Part shown: positions 10,598-25,600 of the stretch, one piece after another
Layout of the letters: every line of letters begins with the position of its first letter
Position numbering within the stretch: position 1 is the first letter of the stretch
Origin: Agelas oroides
Lineage: Eukaryota; Porifera; Demospongiae; Agelasida; Agelasidae
Reading direction: 5' to 3'
Assembly (NCBI GenBank): GCA_949130485.1
Contig: OX422205.1
Location: 2,772,415 to 2,836,414 of the forward strand
Length of the DNA: 64,000 nucleotides
Notes under the pieces: generated by a model
What the model was told of the DNA's origin: nothing
Seen by the model: the letters and a program-made list of their open reading frames with translations, nothing else
The model's database searches: none
Made by a program: the position numbers and the translations under genes

Positions 10598-10671
10598 GTT
10601 ACCAAGTATGTGCCACATGAAGGTGCTGCCACTAACAAACAGGGGCAGATTGACATACTGGAGGATTTTTT
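10598..10671 (+). CDS. CIP2A: CIP2A tentative upstream exon
   Basis: Reads [10 protein letters not shown] before a possible weak donor at 10,672 (gttgcg), leaving phase 2 as required by the next exon. It resembles human NIDELITFLI, which precedes the LLANLC region at a similar spacing. The acceptor (cccatagtccag) is plausible. The match is short, so this is a candidate only. Confidence 0.35.
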
Positions 10672-13600
10672 GTTGCGTTAATAGTTTGAAAGCATACCAT
10701 TGTAGTAGCATGTGTAAGTGTGTAGTGAAACAACTGTAACTTTTAGTTGTGCACCATATCACTTGGCATTACCGACCCCAAATGCCCTCTGGTTTCTTCT
10801 ACAGCCAATGTAGTGAGAGTATGGGTGAGATATACATACTTAGTCTGCAGATCCTGGCTAACCTCTGCCGGGCAAATGTTTCAGTGCAGGCCTTCATGAA
10901 AGGACTGGTAAGACTGATGAATCTTTACTGCATGTACGTATATATACAGTAGCAAGATCATGTGTACTTCTAGATTAATCAATGCACTGTGTCAGCTTGT
11001 GTAAGTATTTCAGAGGTCCTAGCCATCACACAGGAGTGGCTGGTACTAGTAAATCAAGAAATGAAACAAAAACGGCGGAACAAAATAGAAGCCACACCCA
11101 CAACAATTGCAGATTTGTGCATCTCAGGGCATATGTGACCTCGGTAGTAGCTACATGAGCTATCTTGAACTCACTTTGTATCTTCCAGCACTGTTAGTCA
11201 AGTATGACTATATACTGGTAGATTCTATAACTTTATATTGTTGTGACAGTTCAAGCATAGATACTATTCACTTCCGTGGATGTGAAACGTTTCCGCCCAC
11301 TATGAGAATGTGTGATACAATCATTGCAGCGGTAGTAAAACGGAGAGTAAACGGATTTCCGTGTCATTTTACCTCAGTTGAGCGGTGTGGCAGCAGCTGG
11401 AACAGAGAATAGAATGGACAGGGTACATACTCTACAGCTAGAAGGTTACAGGAAGTTTAATTTCATGCTGATTCGCGCTCATGCTGCTCCGTGTGGAGAA
11501 TGCAGCTACTATGTAGACGCGACACGGTAATATCATACGCGAATCATGCGAGTTTTCACCCTGTTTTTTAACTTGTACACGACACTTTCAATGGAACACT
11601 TACACTTTCTCCCAGTGTACGTTCTAGTACAGTACACAGTTGTAACAGTCACTTGGTCTATAGGCAGCTACGTCCGGAGATAATCTGACACAAAGTAAGT
11701 ATCCTGAAATTTCGATCTTGCCTGATTCTTGGGAAAACAAAAAGTGTCACAGCATTATCAGTACTTTCTCCCAGTAGACGGACCTACATTACATTTGTAT
11801 CAAGCCAACATCTGGTTCGAAGCAAAACATCTGCAGAGATAATCAGTCACACAAAGATGTAGTACAGTGCTCCAACGGATGCGAGGGTGAATACGTTGAG
11901 TTAGAAGCGAACTGTAGACTTCCTGTAACCTTGAATCTGTAGAGTATGTACTTAGTGATCCTCTGAAATAGTATGTAGACCGCTATCACAGCGCTCCCGT
12001 GTGCCAAGACTGAAAGAGTGTCGCGCATACACGACAATTTTGGCCGCTCTGCCACGGTCTGGCGCTGCAGTGACTGTATCATTAAATCTCCGTAAACTAT
12101 CCGTAAACGCATGCCGTTTCACATCCACTACGGTATGTATTATCTATGGTTCAAGGGGTTCTCATTTGTTTTGATGACAAACTTCAGACTATGGTTCATG
12201 TCCTTCTCCTCCTTACCATACTCAAAATAGTCGCATAAGGAAGGAGTTAGCTTTGCTAGCTCATGAACCCTGTTGTTGTGAACTATTGTACTTAGCATTC
12301 TGGTATTGTCAGACAACTCCCGTACCTAGGCATTCTAATTAAAGCGCCATTGAAAAGCATGACCAGGCAGCAAGTGCATTGCATTTACCAAATTCTGCTA
12401 CCCATAGCCATAGGTAGCTAACTGCTTGCTGTATAGAAAATGGAAACAAGGGCTCAGAGGGTGCAACAACTGTGAGCATGCAGCAATTACTAGAACTAGT
12501 AGCTACACTTACCGAGTACATAAGAAAGTAGCTGCCACAGCAAGAAAGACACAGAGACCAACATTAGTCTTACCTCACTAATGATGCCAATCCTGGGAGA
12601 GAAGCACGTCCCAGAGGAAAATACACACACTGTGGTGCAACTGTGTGGAATTTGTATAATTTTGTAGGTGTCACTTCTGTAGCATTTTGCCATTTCGTTT
12701 TTTTTTTCTTGATTTACCGCAGCCCCAGGAGAGACTGTGAGTATAGTGCTTTTCATGCGCTCCTCAGCTATTTCTGTAATTGCTATGTCCTGGCTAACAT
12801 TATGACATGTAGCTATTGTGACTTGCTATACCTATGGGTTGTTCCTTTCATTTGCAGCCATCTGTTGTTAATGTCCAGAGACAACTGGTGTCCAACCTCT
12901 CAAAGAACAACCTTACTGCTATGATTCTGTCACTTCAAATCCTTGCAAGCCTCTATCTTGGTGAAGAGTGGGGTGAAAGGGTAGGTAAATGTTATTTTCA
13001 AGCTCAATGGACTGGTTATTTTGAGTTTGGATAGATTTTAGACACTATATTTTACTTCATAATGAAATCTAATTATATGATATCTACATAACCTCGTTCC
13101 CAGGCGCTCGAAAAATCGGATTTTTCAAGCGCCTGGGAACGACGCTAAATATCTACACTGATAATATGAGATAACTTTTGTGTTAGTTTGTGTATCATGA
13201 GACCAAGTTTCATCTGTGTCATGATATATCAACTTGTCAAGTATGTTTTGTCAACTGCCTTTTTTGTTTGTTTGTTTGTTTGTTTGTATTTACCTTTACC
13301 CAGATTTTTGGTACTAACAACGTTGAACAGACCTTCCAACTAGGCTTCAGTGTCCTATGCTCAAGTGATGGTGACCCCTCAACTAGAAAGCATGCTGCTG
13401 ACTTGCTCATGGATATTTCATCAAATCATAGAATTCAACAAGCTCTCAGACAGTAAGTATGTACAAGACCTAGGTGCTATTATTGCATGTGTACCAACAG
13501 TACACACCATCAAGTATACCATAGTTTCGCGAAGGAGCACCCATGGACGGACCACCTTACAAGTCTGCTCTTTCGAATGTTTCCGCATTTAACCACGAAA

Positions 13601-16600
13601 GAGTGCCCATGTTATATTTACAGCGACTCAGTGCCCTAGAAGCAAACAATTGGACAAACATGTCACCAATGATGATCGAGCATGGTGTAGCTTGCGGTGT
13701 GCACTGCAATTGCTACATCCATCTCCACAAAGCTGCCTTGTAGTAACCTTCGATGAAGTATTACACAAAGTTTCTTACCTCAGATATACATAGCGCTTGA
13801 GGCTGTACTTCTCAACTCTGTGAGTGTGCTCGTGAATCTCGCTCCGAGGTGGGCGCTCATTCGAGTAAACTTTGACCCTATACAAGAAATTGGGCCAAAA
13901 GTAGGGGGTGGGTGCTTCTTTCGCATTCGCAAGGCTACGGTATATTCAAGCACTCATGATCAGGGATATCGGAGGTCAAAATAAGATCTGTTAATTGTCC
14001 AGTCACTATATATGTCCTAGGTCCGAGCACTTTTGATGTTGAGTGGTCATTTACAGTATGTCTGGACGTGCCTGTCACAGTCATCCATTTACTATAAATA
14101 CACATGCACAGAGTGTTTGCCTCGCACACATGTCCAGTTAATGTTTCAGGTTAAATAAGCCACTAGCAACCTATTATGACTCGTACCACACTATCAGTTA
14201 TATGACTACCTTGGAGGTTCTGCTGGTCTAAGCTGATCTGGCGAAGCCGAAGCTCTTCTTTGCCCAGGGCTTTGCCAGACTAGGGCTAAGCATGCTTAGC
14301 AAGGAGAGACACTGCCTCCTTGCTTGCATGCCAGCCATGCCTCCTCTTATTTGGCCCCCATTAGAGCCCAGCAAATGATCACGTTGGGACAGTGCGATCA
14401 TTACCCCAACAGAGAGTGTTAAGTATACATAATTATTATACATTTGTACATCTTCAGGGATGGGTGCGTGGGAACTGAAACTCAAGTTGTAGTCATTGTT
14501 GAAACATTGCTGATGCAATCACTAGATCCCCTTCTTGTTATTTATAGTGCCGCTAGTACAGCCCCCTCTTGTCTCAGGGTCCTGTGACAGGAATACCGCA
14601 CGCACCTCCTTGTGCGAGCGTCCTATGACAGTGATTAGTCTGCGCTTTCCTCAATCCAGGGTCCTACCACAAGGTGTTGCACAGGCTTGTGCTATTCTAA
14701 TAGCACATTATATTATTTTAGCCCCACCCTTTAATTAACCTAAGTCATTTAACCTTCATTTAATGTTTCAGGTTAAAGGAGCTACTAGCAGCCTATTATG
14801 ACTCATACCACACTATCAGTTATATGACTTACCTTGGAGATTCTGCTGGTCTAGCAAAGCCAAAGCTCTTCTTTGCCCAGGGCTTCGCCAGACTAGGGCT
14901 AAGCATGCTTACCAAGGAGAGGCACTGCCTCCTTGCTTGCATGCCAGCCATGCCTCCCCTTATTTAGCTGGGCTTGGAGAATTTTCATTAGAGCCCAGAG
15001 GGTGAGGCTCCTATGAGTTTCACCCTCCCCCAAGCACTGATATCCATAGTTTGTCCATATAGTATAACTTTCCTTTATGTGCAATATCCAACTGCGTCTT
15101 AACAAAATATGAGTGGCTACATTTATTTATCTATTACAACACTTAACGATGCGTCACTTTCTAATACCAGTGACCAACTTTTTTGATAATGGAATAAGAG
15201 ATGAAGGTGGGGTCTGGATATACAGAGTATACGCTCTACTTTGTCACCTGCCCAGCATCTTAATGGTGGAGTCTAGGATCCCACACAATGGTGGCTGCTC
15301 CAATACGGTAACTATGACCCGCATACTTGTGTGGATCATATCCAACTGCATCTTAGTGCCTCCCTGAGCTCTGTGACCAGCCGAGCTCATGTTCGGGGGC
15401 GGTGATCTTGAAATTGGAACGTTGGACCAGGATGATTTCCCTTTCGCACCATATAATCCAATATTGCTGCAACAGGGCATAGATCTGTCCCTGTGGTTCC
15501 CAAATAGATTGTTGTTCCTTCACAAAACGGATCTGCATACTGTGATGTACATGTATTGAGGCTTCTCCGTGTTGTTTACCATTTCTAGCTTAAATGTGTA
15601 GTTGGATCAAAGTTTGTATCAGATGCTTCACCTGTTTGGAGAAACCCAAAGAAACATAAACATGAGATTGCCCACAGCATCGATGCCTCATATTGATTTG
15701 GCCTTTTTTGCCATACTGCTTTCAGTTCACGGAGAATCACTGGGAATCACTGGGGTAATTGGTAGGCGAGCCCGACTACTCTCACTTCGGCCACTTTTCT
15801 TCAACTCCTTCACCACGTACTCCAGATGGGGCGTATCACCCACCTGTGGGTTCCCAAAACCTAGTGCGATTTGGTTGTAGTGAACTGCAGCTAAGTAGCT
15901 CTTCACTGTGCCCGCTGCCAGACCATAGCGGTAGAGGACTGCTACAAAGTGTGTGAGTGTCTTTTCAAATGTTGGGTACTGTAAAATCAGGATATTAAAC
16001 ACAGGTGCTTATTTTCGAAATTAGCAGCCAGAAAGGGTGCTTATAATTGAGGGGTGCTCATATTCATGGGATGCTAATGTAAAATTCTAGTAGCGAACAG
16101 GTGTGTGGGAACAAATTAGCTGTGATATGTTTTAGGCCTAGAGGTTCTTTTTCTGCTAATTCCTGTCCCATGTTTGTAGCTTTTCTACAACTAGCCATTC
16201 CGGACGGTCATAACTTCCGTCAAAAACTGCAGTCACTAGCCATTATCAAAATATCTATACACCAGAAGAAAGCTCTCAGTGAGCTCTGTCAAGCGATCAC
16301 CGTTGGTCGTTGCAAACTTCGTTGACACTGAAGTTACTTGTGTTTTTAATTTTTCCTATATAAATTCTAATTGAAAGAAAATTAAAAACTGCAGGTACTG
16401 GAACCATAGATCATCTAGGCTACATAACCAGGATTGGAAACGGGTTAAATCTTAATTTCCTTCCGCACCTCGAAGCGCGTTATGGACCGTACCATACTTA
16501 CGAAGCCACGCGAGCATTGTATATATACCGAGGAGTATTTGTACTGTATTGACCAAAAACTATTGTATATATAGGGATCGATTCAACAACACTGTGTACA

Positions 16601-19600
16601 CAAATTATATATACAGGAAAATACAAAACAACAAAAAGGTATGTATAGTATAGTTAATCAGAATACAGCAGTAAAGATCACAATACACCAGAGAAACAAC
16701 TGTTAGAGTACACAACAAACATAAAAGTACACAACTGATTATTATTGTAATTATATATTGTACAACTTGAATATTAATGTAAATCCGTCCTAAGTGCTTT
16801 CGCAGGTTGTGTGCTTTTCTTGTTAGCTTGTTTGAAGAGCTCCATCCATGATCGCGCAAATGAAAACCCTCGAATATTCACCCACAGTTCAACAGTCTTG
16901 TAGAGTAGCACCTCCTTCTCCTCTTCTTCTGCCTCTAAACACACCATACACCAATAAAAAGCTACATCATCACTGCCAATTATGGCATTCACAATTACAC
17001 CCTTCATTCAAATGGTAGGATCAGAGCACCTCTTCAACAGAACAAAACAACATGAATGTTTCCTTTTTGACGTCCACAGTCAATGAGGTTCACCCATTCT
17101 GACGAGTTGTCACTATCTTCTTCACCATCCACCACAAGCTCCATAATTGCCAGCACAAGTTCTTTCAGAGGATGGGAGCTGTTCTCTATCTTTCACCTCA
17201 GTTGACGCAGGGTGTAGTCAGCTGCATAATTGATCACATTTGCCTCTTCATCAGTTATCGTCAAATCCTTGGTTGGTACTGGGCAACTGCCTACTGGAAA
17301 TTGTGTTTTTATAAGTTATTTGAACACCAGGTCTGTCACATGCTGGTAAAACACAGAGGTTGCTGTCTCACTCGTCGTACACAAACTGATGAAGTTTTTC
17401 CACTTCTGTGCAAACACTGAATTGGTACGAAGCTTGTGAAAATGATGCCACATATGCTCCCTTCGAACATGAGCTTTCTGTGGTGACTATGGAAGCAAAC
17501 CAAAAATAATTAGCCCATCGGCAAAGGTCTTGAAGGTGTCTGTGTTGACGTAGTCTTCACACCAGACAAGAACTGACTTAGCCACAGATACGTAGAGCAG
17601 CAAATGCACATGGTGTTGGGACTTTGAATCCATGGTCTGTGATGACAGATTTTATCCCTTTCAGAACCAGGTGATCTATGACAGTAAATTAAATATTATT
17701 GTAAGGGTAAATAACTTCTTTATAAAGTATGCACACTTGCTAAAGTTTTTTTTTTTGTGAAAGGCGGAACATGAACCTGGGAGTGAATGTACACAATTCA
17801 GTACTGATAAAATTTTGCATTTACGTATGCATTACTTACCAGTAAATGACACTTCAGGCTCAGGGAAGGCACTAGGAATGACTGGTTTTTTGGCACCAGA
17901 GGAGCGCTTTCTCTTTGGCAAGGGCACATTCTCCTTCGACAAGTCAACTGGTGCCGACCTCTTTCCTCTGCAGTTACCTCTCACTGGATCAACACAGAAT
18001 GAGTTGATGACTCGCAAGGCTTGTGTGTTTGTACAGAACTCCTGCACAGATGGGTTCTCGTGTGCCCTTCCTTGTTGACGCTGATTTCCCCAAAAAATTC
18101 TCCAATGGATCCTGTGATAGCCTTTCACTGAGAAAAACCTTAACCCCTTGTATGGAGAAAAGGTCCTTCACCAGATCCAAGAAGGAGTGTACTGTGGGTA
18201 GAGAAAAATACATAATGATAAAACATACTTATACAAATCAACAACTTCAACATCTACCTCTCAGACCAAGCAGAGTTTGTGAGCTTAGAGTCATCATCTT
18301 CTTGTCCTTCCTTGATGGTCCTTGCCTGCTCTGTACTGACTTCTCCCATTCATCAAGATAAAGCAGGAATTCTTCCTTCAGCCACTGTGAATGTATGATA
18401 ATTACAGATAGCATATTTACAGTTTACAGTCTACTACAAGTACACATGTAGATGCTATGTTTACAGTATACTGCTATAATAATATTTCATTGTAGAATAC
18501 AACAATACAAGATACCTTCAAACGGAAGTCCGAGCTAGACCGGTAAGGATCCTGAAAGGCTTCCTGTTTTGTTTACCACCAAGAAAGTTGGTAGCGTTCA
18601 AGCAGTCAAAGAATCTGTCCATTGCTTCAGCAAAATTTGCTGTTTCCGTCACTTCTGGTCCTCCAGTCATCTGTAGTGACTTGCTCACTGACTCACTTAG
18701 AACCTACAATAATAACCATAATGATTCTTGATTGACTACAAGTGGCAATTTGCTTACCTGTATTGCAAGATTAACTCGCATTTTGGAAAAGCTTGTCAGG
18801 CGGATGTGTTCGTACTTCAACTTGGGAATGAGTGCCAGTCCTGCAGCTTCATGATGGGGCACCAGAATCACGGTAGTACAGAGCAGTTAGGTGACTCCAC
18901 TTGATGTCCTTTCCTCTGCACTATATCAATGACAACATTCAAACATGCATGTGCATGAATGAACATCTGCAGTGCAATTACTTTCCAATGAAAACTTACC
19001 ATTTAAGTGCAACATCTCCCTCCTCAGGTACTTTAAAATCAAACCTTACTGTACCCAACACTCCAACCTTGCATTACTCTACACGACCTCAGTTACAAGA
19101 CACAGCCTACACTGTACTACGCTACATAGTACTACTCTACATGACACAGTCTACACTATATTATACTACACATCACTACTTTATACGACACAGAGTTACA
19201 CTACACGACACAGGACTACACTAATCGACACAGGACTACACTAATCGACACAGGACTACACTAATCGACACAGTTCTACACTACACGACACAGGACTACA
19301 CTAATCGACACAGGACTACACTAATCGACACAGGACTACACTAATCGACACAGGACTACACTACTCGACACAGTACTACACTAATCGACACAGTACTACA
19401 CTAATCGACACAGTACTACACTACACGACACAGCACTGATTTACACGACAACAACAATCTACTTTGCAATACACCTACCCACAAGTGGCGTTTTGGGCTA
19501 GCCCATGCATTCCTAACTGATGAGGTACATCAGAAAAGAAGTACAGGTACTTCCCATCAGCTGAAAAGGGATTGATGATCTTGTATACCAATTCACTTGA

Positions 19601-22600
19601 CCCCAGGCCATGGATCTGCAGCAGTCGCCTATTCACAGATGCTCCATCAAAAGTGGTAGCAACAACCTCAAATCCACATCGCTGTATCCTCTTGATCGAC
19701 TCCCACAAAGGTTGGAAGAGAAGATCACCTGCTTAATGGATACAAGAACTAATACAAATAAAACCATTTGTTATGCAGTCAAATACAGTTAAATTTCACC
19801 GCTAGTTGCTCATGAATTAATGTACCTGAGACATCTCGGCAAGGAAGCTGTACAATCTACATACTCCTATACAGAGTGGGTAGATTGTGTAACTGTTGCT
19901 CCTTCTCAATGGGTTGCAGATAGCGATAGTTTGCATGACTGTTCGCAGATGCAATCTCACTTGAATTTTCACGGTGTAGCATCTTTCGCAGTGTGTCGTG
20001 TTATTTCACACACCTCAGACATCGTTCGCGGCGCATGTGTAGTTCGCTTGAAGTGTGGCAAATGGTTGGGTTAGGTAGTGTCACTGTGTTTATGTATGCT
20101 GTGACTTGGGTACCTGTATGTTTTTTATGCAAATTTACAATTTAATAAATTTAATTGATTTCCAACTATATGCTTATATACCTGTTGCATCCATGAAGAT
20201 TTGGCGAGACAAATGCATGTCAGCATTCCCTACACAGGTATGGCAACCATCCAGCATCTCAAGTACATCCACCACATCTGACACTGTGGAGAACACCAAA
20301 GACACACCCTCCAAAGACACACCCTCCAAAGCGCTGGTAGTAGCAGGGCTCAATGCTTTGTCATGCTATGTCATCTTCCATGTCAAATCAGTATTCACTG
20401 TCAGGCTCAACATCACCTCTAGCTTCGTAGCGTTTGCAAACTTGCATAGGACCAGGCTGTTTGCTGTTTGCAGGCTGTTTGCTGACCCTGCCTGTTCAAT
20501 CCATCTTACAAAGGTGTAGTAAGTTGACAACACTACAAAACAGTAGACTACCCTGACAGTCAGAATAAAAAACAGTAAACGAAATCAAGCATAACATCGT
20601 ACACTATACATGTACTACATACCAGCTGGTATTACATCTCTTGTAGTCAGATGCTGTCTCCATGGGCCAAAAAATGTTGCAGGGCCTTCACAATTTGTAA
20701 TAATTGGCACCACACGTGTATCTCTCAAGAGACATTCAGCCTGCAGTGATATCCTTTGTAGTGGAATTGACACTTTCAGCAGCTTTCTTTGATTGTGCCT
20801 CTTCATTCTTTCTATGTGAAAACTTGAACTTCCTTTTTCCCATTCTGTGAAAATGTGAAAAAATAAATTTTTTTAATCATGTATGTTTAAGTTGCTATTG
20901 TTCAATGGCTATTAACAACTAGTAACTATTGACTGGTTTAGGGTGCTATACATTTCATATGCACATGATTTGACACGCCTTCATCATTACAGTCAAGTTA
21001 ATTTGTACTGAGGTTGTTAGGGTATGCCTTATTTCAATGATTAGTAGGTGTGACTAAAAGCCACCACTTCAGTAAATTTGTGTTTCCTAAGTAGTGAAAT
21101 GGATACCATGCAATAAAACAAGCCTTGTACTTCACAGTAAACCAGTTTTAAACAGAGGTGGATTCAGCTGGAATAATCTTCAGTCCCACAACTAACACAC
21201 ATCACAAATCAATAATTTCTCATGCTGTTATGTGATGTTAAGTATTCATGCCCTAAAACTATTTCTGCGCAACAACCCAGTCTTCACACATCCCAGCCTG
21301 CTATAACACAGTGTTTCTACTACTGTCACAGGACAGCTATAGTCCCACAAAACCACGTTACAGCATGACAGTCTTATACGCTCCTCCCACACACACACTT
21401 TATTCCATTTTAACTCCATTTCTACCAACTAAGTCTGGCAAGGTTTGCGCTACATTTCTATGCCATTAACAGGTCTCTAACTTACCTCCTTCCCCCATGA
21501 AAAGTTGCTCTTCTAACTCTCGTCGTCAAATTTGCATCCATTTACCGTGACACAAAGTGTCTGCTCGAGGGCAGGCCCTTAACTATTACAACATACGGGC
21601 GCACGTGATCCGTTTCCAATCCCGGTTACATAGTCTAGATTACCTATGCTAGAACCGATTAGTTTTGGACAACCTGCAATTATTTGCACAGAGCAGCCAT
21701 TGGGACATTTTTTGATATGCGTTGGTCACTCGTAGCACAAGCCATTCCTGAGAACGAGCTGTTTCTTTCAAAATGTCAATCTTCCGGAATCACTTCTAGA
21801 ACCACAGATTCAGTTGGCAGTCGATCGATCGCTGCCAACCCCCGCCTACTAACGTGAAGTACTTGGAACTAACGAATCTGTGAAAGGTTTTGCTAATTCC
21901 TGGATATGTTTAATTTGCCTAAAGTTTGATTTTTATCCCATGTCGACAGCTTGCTTACAATCGGTAGCGACAGCTTGCTTACAATCGGTAGCGACAGTTA
22001 GGGTGCTTCTCCATGTAACCAGTCACTACATTATATCATTGTGATGTAACCCATCAGTACATCAGTACATTACATCACTATCTGCAATTGTAGCAACTGC
22101 TGTCACTACTGTCACTACTGTCACAGTGTCACAGTAGTCACTACTGTCCCCACTGTCACAGTAGTCACTACTGTCACAGTGTCACAGTAGTCACTACTGT
22201 CACCACTGTCACGGTAGTCACTACTGTCACCACTGTCACGGTAGTCACTACTGTCACCACTGTCACGGTAGTCACTACTGTCACCACTGTCACGGTAGTC
22301 ACTACTGTCACCACTGTCACGGTAGTCACTACTGTCACCACTGTCACCACTGTCACGGTAGTCACCACTGTCACCACTGTCACAGTGTCACAGTAGTCAC
22401 TACTGTCACCACTGTCACGGTAGTCACTACTGTCACCACTGTCACGGTAGTCACTACTGTCACCACTGTCACGGTAGTCACTACTGTCACCACTGTCACA
22501 GTAGTCACTACTGTCACCACTGTCACAGTAGTCACTATTGTCACCACTGTCACAGTAGTCACTACTGTCACCACTGTCACGGTAGTCACTACTGTCACCA

Positions 22601-25600
22601 CAAACTACAGTAACTATCACATGTTAACACAGTCACTAGTGTTTCAGTCACTGTTGTCACAGACAGACAATGATCAATTGATGTAGCATTGCAAATCACT
22701 CAAGTCAATATTAAAAACTCAGGAACTCAAGATGCAAACCACTCAAGATGCAAACCACTCAAGTTATTATTTTAAAAACTCAGGAACTCAAGACTCTATG
22801 TAAGTTTCGCATCGTCTATGGCTAATTTACAATGGCAGTGGATTATTTGGATCAATGTCTTTGCTCCATGATGGTAGGGATGTGTTCTGTCATGTTCTGC
22901 GCTTACTTGGTTGGATTGGAAATTGCTTTTTCTTCCTATTTTCTGTTCGGCTCTTCTTCTTTCGACTTGTGCTTTGGTTTGTCCTCAGCCTTGCCATTCA
23001 TGCTGTCAATCTCTTTCTCCATCTCACATGTCTGTTTTTCGTCCATTTTCCTCTTAGTTCTTCCTCCATTTGCTTTAGTTCCATATAATGTAGTGACCGG
23101 TTACATGGAGAAACAGCCAAAAGTTAGCTGCTACGTTTAAAAAGCCGACTCAGCATATTCACTTCCGTTTGCGCGGTAACGGTGGCAGGACCTCCACAGT
23201 GGTGAAAACTGCTTTTTTGTGGGGTGCCTATTTTTGTATGGGTGCTTATAAACGCGATGTGGTTGCTGTAATCATAATGGGTGCCTATATTCATAGGGTG
23301 CTTATTTAGTGTGGGTGCCTATTATCCTGATTTTACGGTATGCTTGTTGGTTATACTCTGAGCAAAAGTGTTCATATCGGGAGTTTCTAGAGCGGTATGT
23401 CTTCTGGGTGGACAGAGCTAATCCGGCTGAAAACAATTTCTGAACAATTGGGTTCATGTCTGAGATGTCCAATCTGGTTGATTGTTGACTAGCAGATCGA
23501 CTAGAGGAACTGGGAGGAGGGCCGGGAATGGGCAGGCATCTGGGACCTTAAGAAAGAACGAAGCAAGGTTGTTACGTGACACTGCATCTGCGATCTCGTT
23601 TTGAGGACCTGGCAGATACTGGCAATGTAACCTAATGCGAAATCTTGCTGTGATGAGAAAAAAAATAAACAGCGTAGGATGTGCATTACCTGGGGTTCTT
23701 GACTATACCCCAAGTTAACCACTGCTACAACAGCTTGGTTATCACAGAGACCTTGATTGTGCACTCTTGCCATAAAGGGCTCCAAACTGCTGTTGCAAAA
23801 ACTATTGGAAGCAGCTCTTTTTGTGTGATCGCTTCTTGTTGGTATGCTTCCCCCTATTTGTACTGCAGCCAAAATGTGCCCCACACTGCACCACACCCCC
23901 AACTCCCTGAGGCATCTGTAGAGATTACATAATCAGGAGATTTTAATATTACCTCCCTCAAAAGCGAAACATCATTCCATGCTACCAGGAAGGTGTCCCA
24001 CCAAGCAAGATCAGAGCAGAACGACTGATTTAACCTAACATGATGATGCATCTTGTTTTGCAACAGCCAATTGCTCAAACATCTGTCGAAGGAATGTCCT
24101 GCCTGGACATACAACCTTTGATGCATGCTGCAATTTGCCAATCAAGGAGCACGATTCTTGCTTCTCACATGAGTGTCTTCCTACCCAGGAGTGAACTAGT
24201 GCCCGCAGCTCTGACAACCGTTTGCTTGGGGAAGCCTCATCTCCACTGCTATTGTATCTAGTTCAATACCTAGAAAGGTAAGACGGGAGCTGGGGCCTTC
24301 TAGCTTTTCTTGGGCTATAGGAATGCCATGACATTCGAAGGCTGCTGGGTTACCAATACCTAGTAAGAAAATCGTCCAGGTAATGGAAAACTGAGTTCAC
24401 TCCTTCCTGCCGAACTACCCATTCAGTAGCATCTGCCAGTGTGTTAAATAGTTTTAGGGCAGACCGGAGGCCAAATGGCAGGACTGTGTCAATGAAGCTT
24501 TCCCTCCCGTCTCATACCTAGTAACCGGCGGTCCTTGGGGTGAACTGGGACAATTCTAAAGGCACTCTTAATGTCTACTTTAGCCATTAGAGCACCCCTG
24601 CCCTTCTCTATGATGGTTTGTGTGGCATCATCTACTGAAATATACCACCAATTCTCCTGGATGCCATCCTTTACACTCCCTCCTTTTGGCGCCGAAAGGT
24701 TTACAATTAGATGCAACTTTCCTGTGGAGCCCTTGCGAAAGACACCAAAGGGGGGGCTCACATGTACTTCCGGTAATGATTTTGCATTTAGTGGGCCAAT
24801 AACCCTCCCTTTTGCAATCTCTTCCTCCAGGTACCGGTATTTACTGACTGCTTCTGGGTGAGCTTGAGCTGAGGCCATGTTACCCATGGATGATCGGCAT
24901 TGATGACGATAGTTGAAGCCGATTCTAAAGCCATTCCTTACACCTTCCACAATAAATGTTGCCAACCTTTGATCTGAGTGTGCTGCCAAGCTTTTTTTCC
25001 ATGCTTGTTCCACCAGAGGGGTGGTAATTGTCCTCATGCCTGGGGGCAGGTGGGTTGGATTGCCTGAGCGACATGCATCCAGTGCTAGTAGATCTGCCAT
25101 GTACTCACATTGCCCTGGAAGGAGTGGGGGAGGGGCTCATAGTTGCTATCTTATACCTTACTCTCCCCTAATCATGCATTACTTCCCCCTTTCCCTATTT
25201 AACCAAGGAGTGATTAGAATTATCAGGTGAACATGTCCAAAGATATGTGCAATCAGGATGCAGTAGACAATCACAGGATTTTGAGTACTTCACTCTTGGC
25301 TAAATTTGCAGAGTTACTTCTGCAGCTGCAACTAATATGGGTGGCCCCTGATTGCTTGCCCTGACCAGCCTCCACTAGGATGCACTGGGGGTTGGGCTTC
25401 ATTGAGCTGCCCTGGCTTTCTGCAGCATTCAATGGCCGGCTTGTCCCCTCCACAGATCATGAAATTTGCTACGCCGAAACCAGCGACGCTTCTTGTTGAA
25501 TAAGTTGACAGATTGAGGCTGGTCCATGGGGTTGGCGGCTCTAGTGTTGCCTGTCCCCGTATTGGTGTGACCTGACATAGCCAAGACAACAGATTCAATT

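Larger units (their letters stand above)
16406..21648 (-). mobile_element. P element with near-8-bp TSD and multi-exon transposase
   Basis: TIRs are catagatcatctaggctaca on the left and, inward from the right, cataggtaatctagactatg; both run on through ggattggaaacgg. The target duplication is ctggaacc (16,398-16,405) and ctagaacc (21,649-21,656); the P-free relative at about 47.1 kb reads ctagagcc. Eight-base duplications and this gene content are P-superfamily hallmarks. The minus strand carries at least five transposase exons with good splice sites. A 20-bp minisatellite lies at 19,066-19,436. Confidence 0.9.
15979..23338. mobile_element. 7.36 kb TA-flanked TIR element nested in the retroelement
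   Basis: Ends are ctgtaaaatcaggatatt on the left and, inward from the right, ccgtaaaatcaggataat, each bordered by TA (15,977-15,978 and 23,339-23,340). Both flanks are recombinase-region sequence of the same retroelement in the same orientation. Near both ends the phrase gggtgcttat/gggtgcctat recurs. Without the P element and the 22-23.1 kb insert it would be about 1-1.5 kb and non-coding, so it looks like a non-autonomous TA-inserting element. Confidence 0.85.

Noticed and set aside
18901-19244. 107-residue and 90-residue + strand frames
   Set aside because: They run into the 20-bp minisatellite and have no domain resemblance.
22174-22620. 148-residue minus-strand frame of repeated Asp-Ser-Ser-Asp-Tyr and Thr-Val-Val units
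   Set aside because: It is a direct translation of the minisatellite; neighbouring frames are open too.
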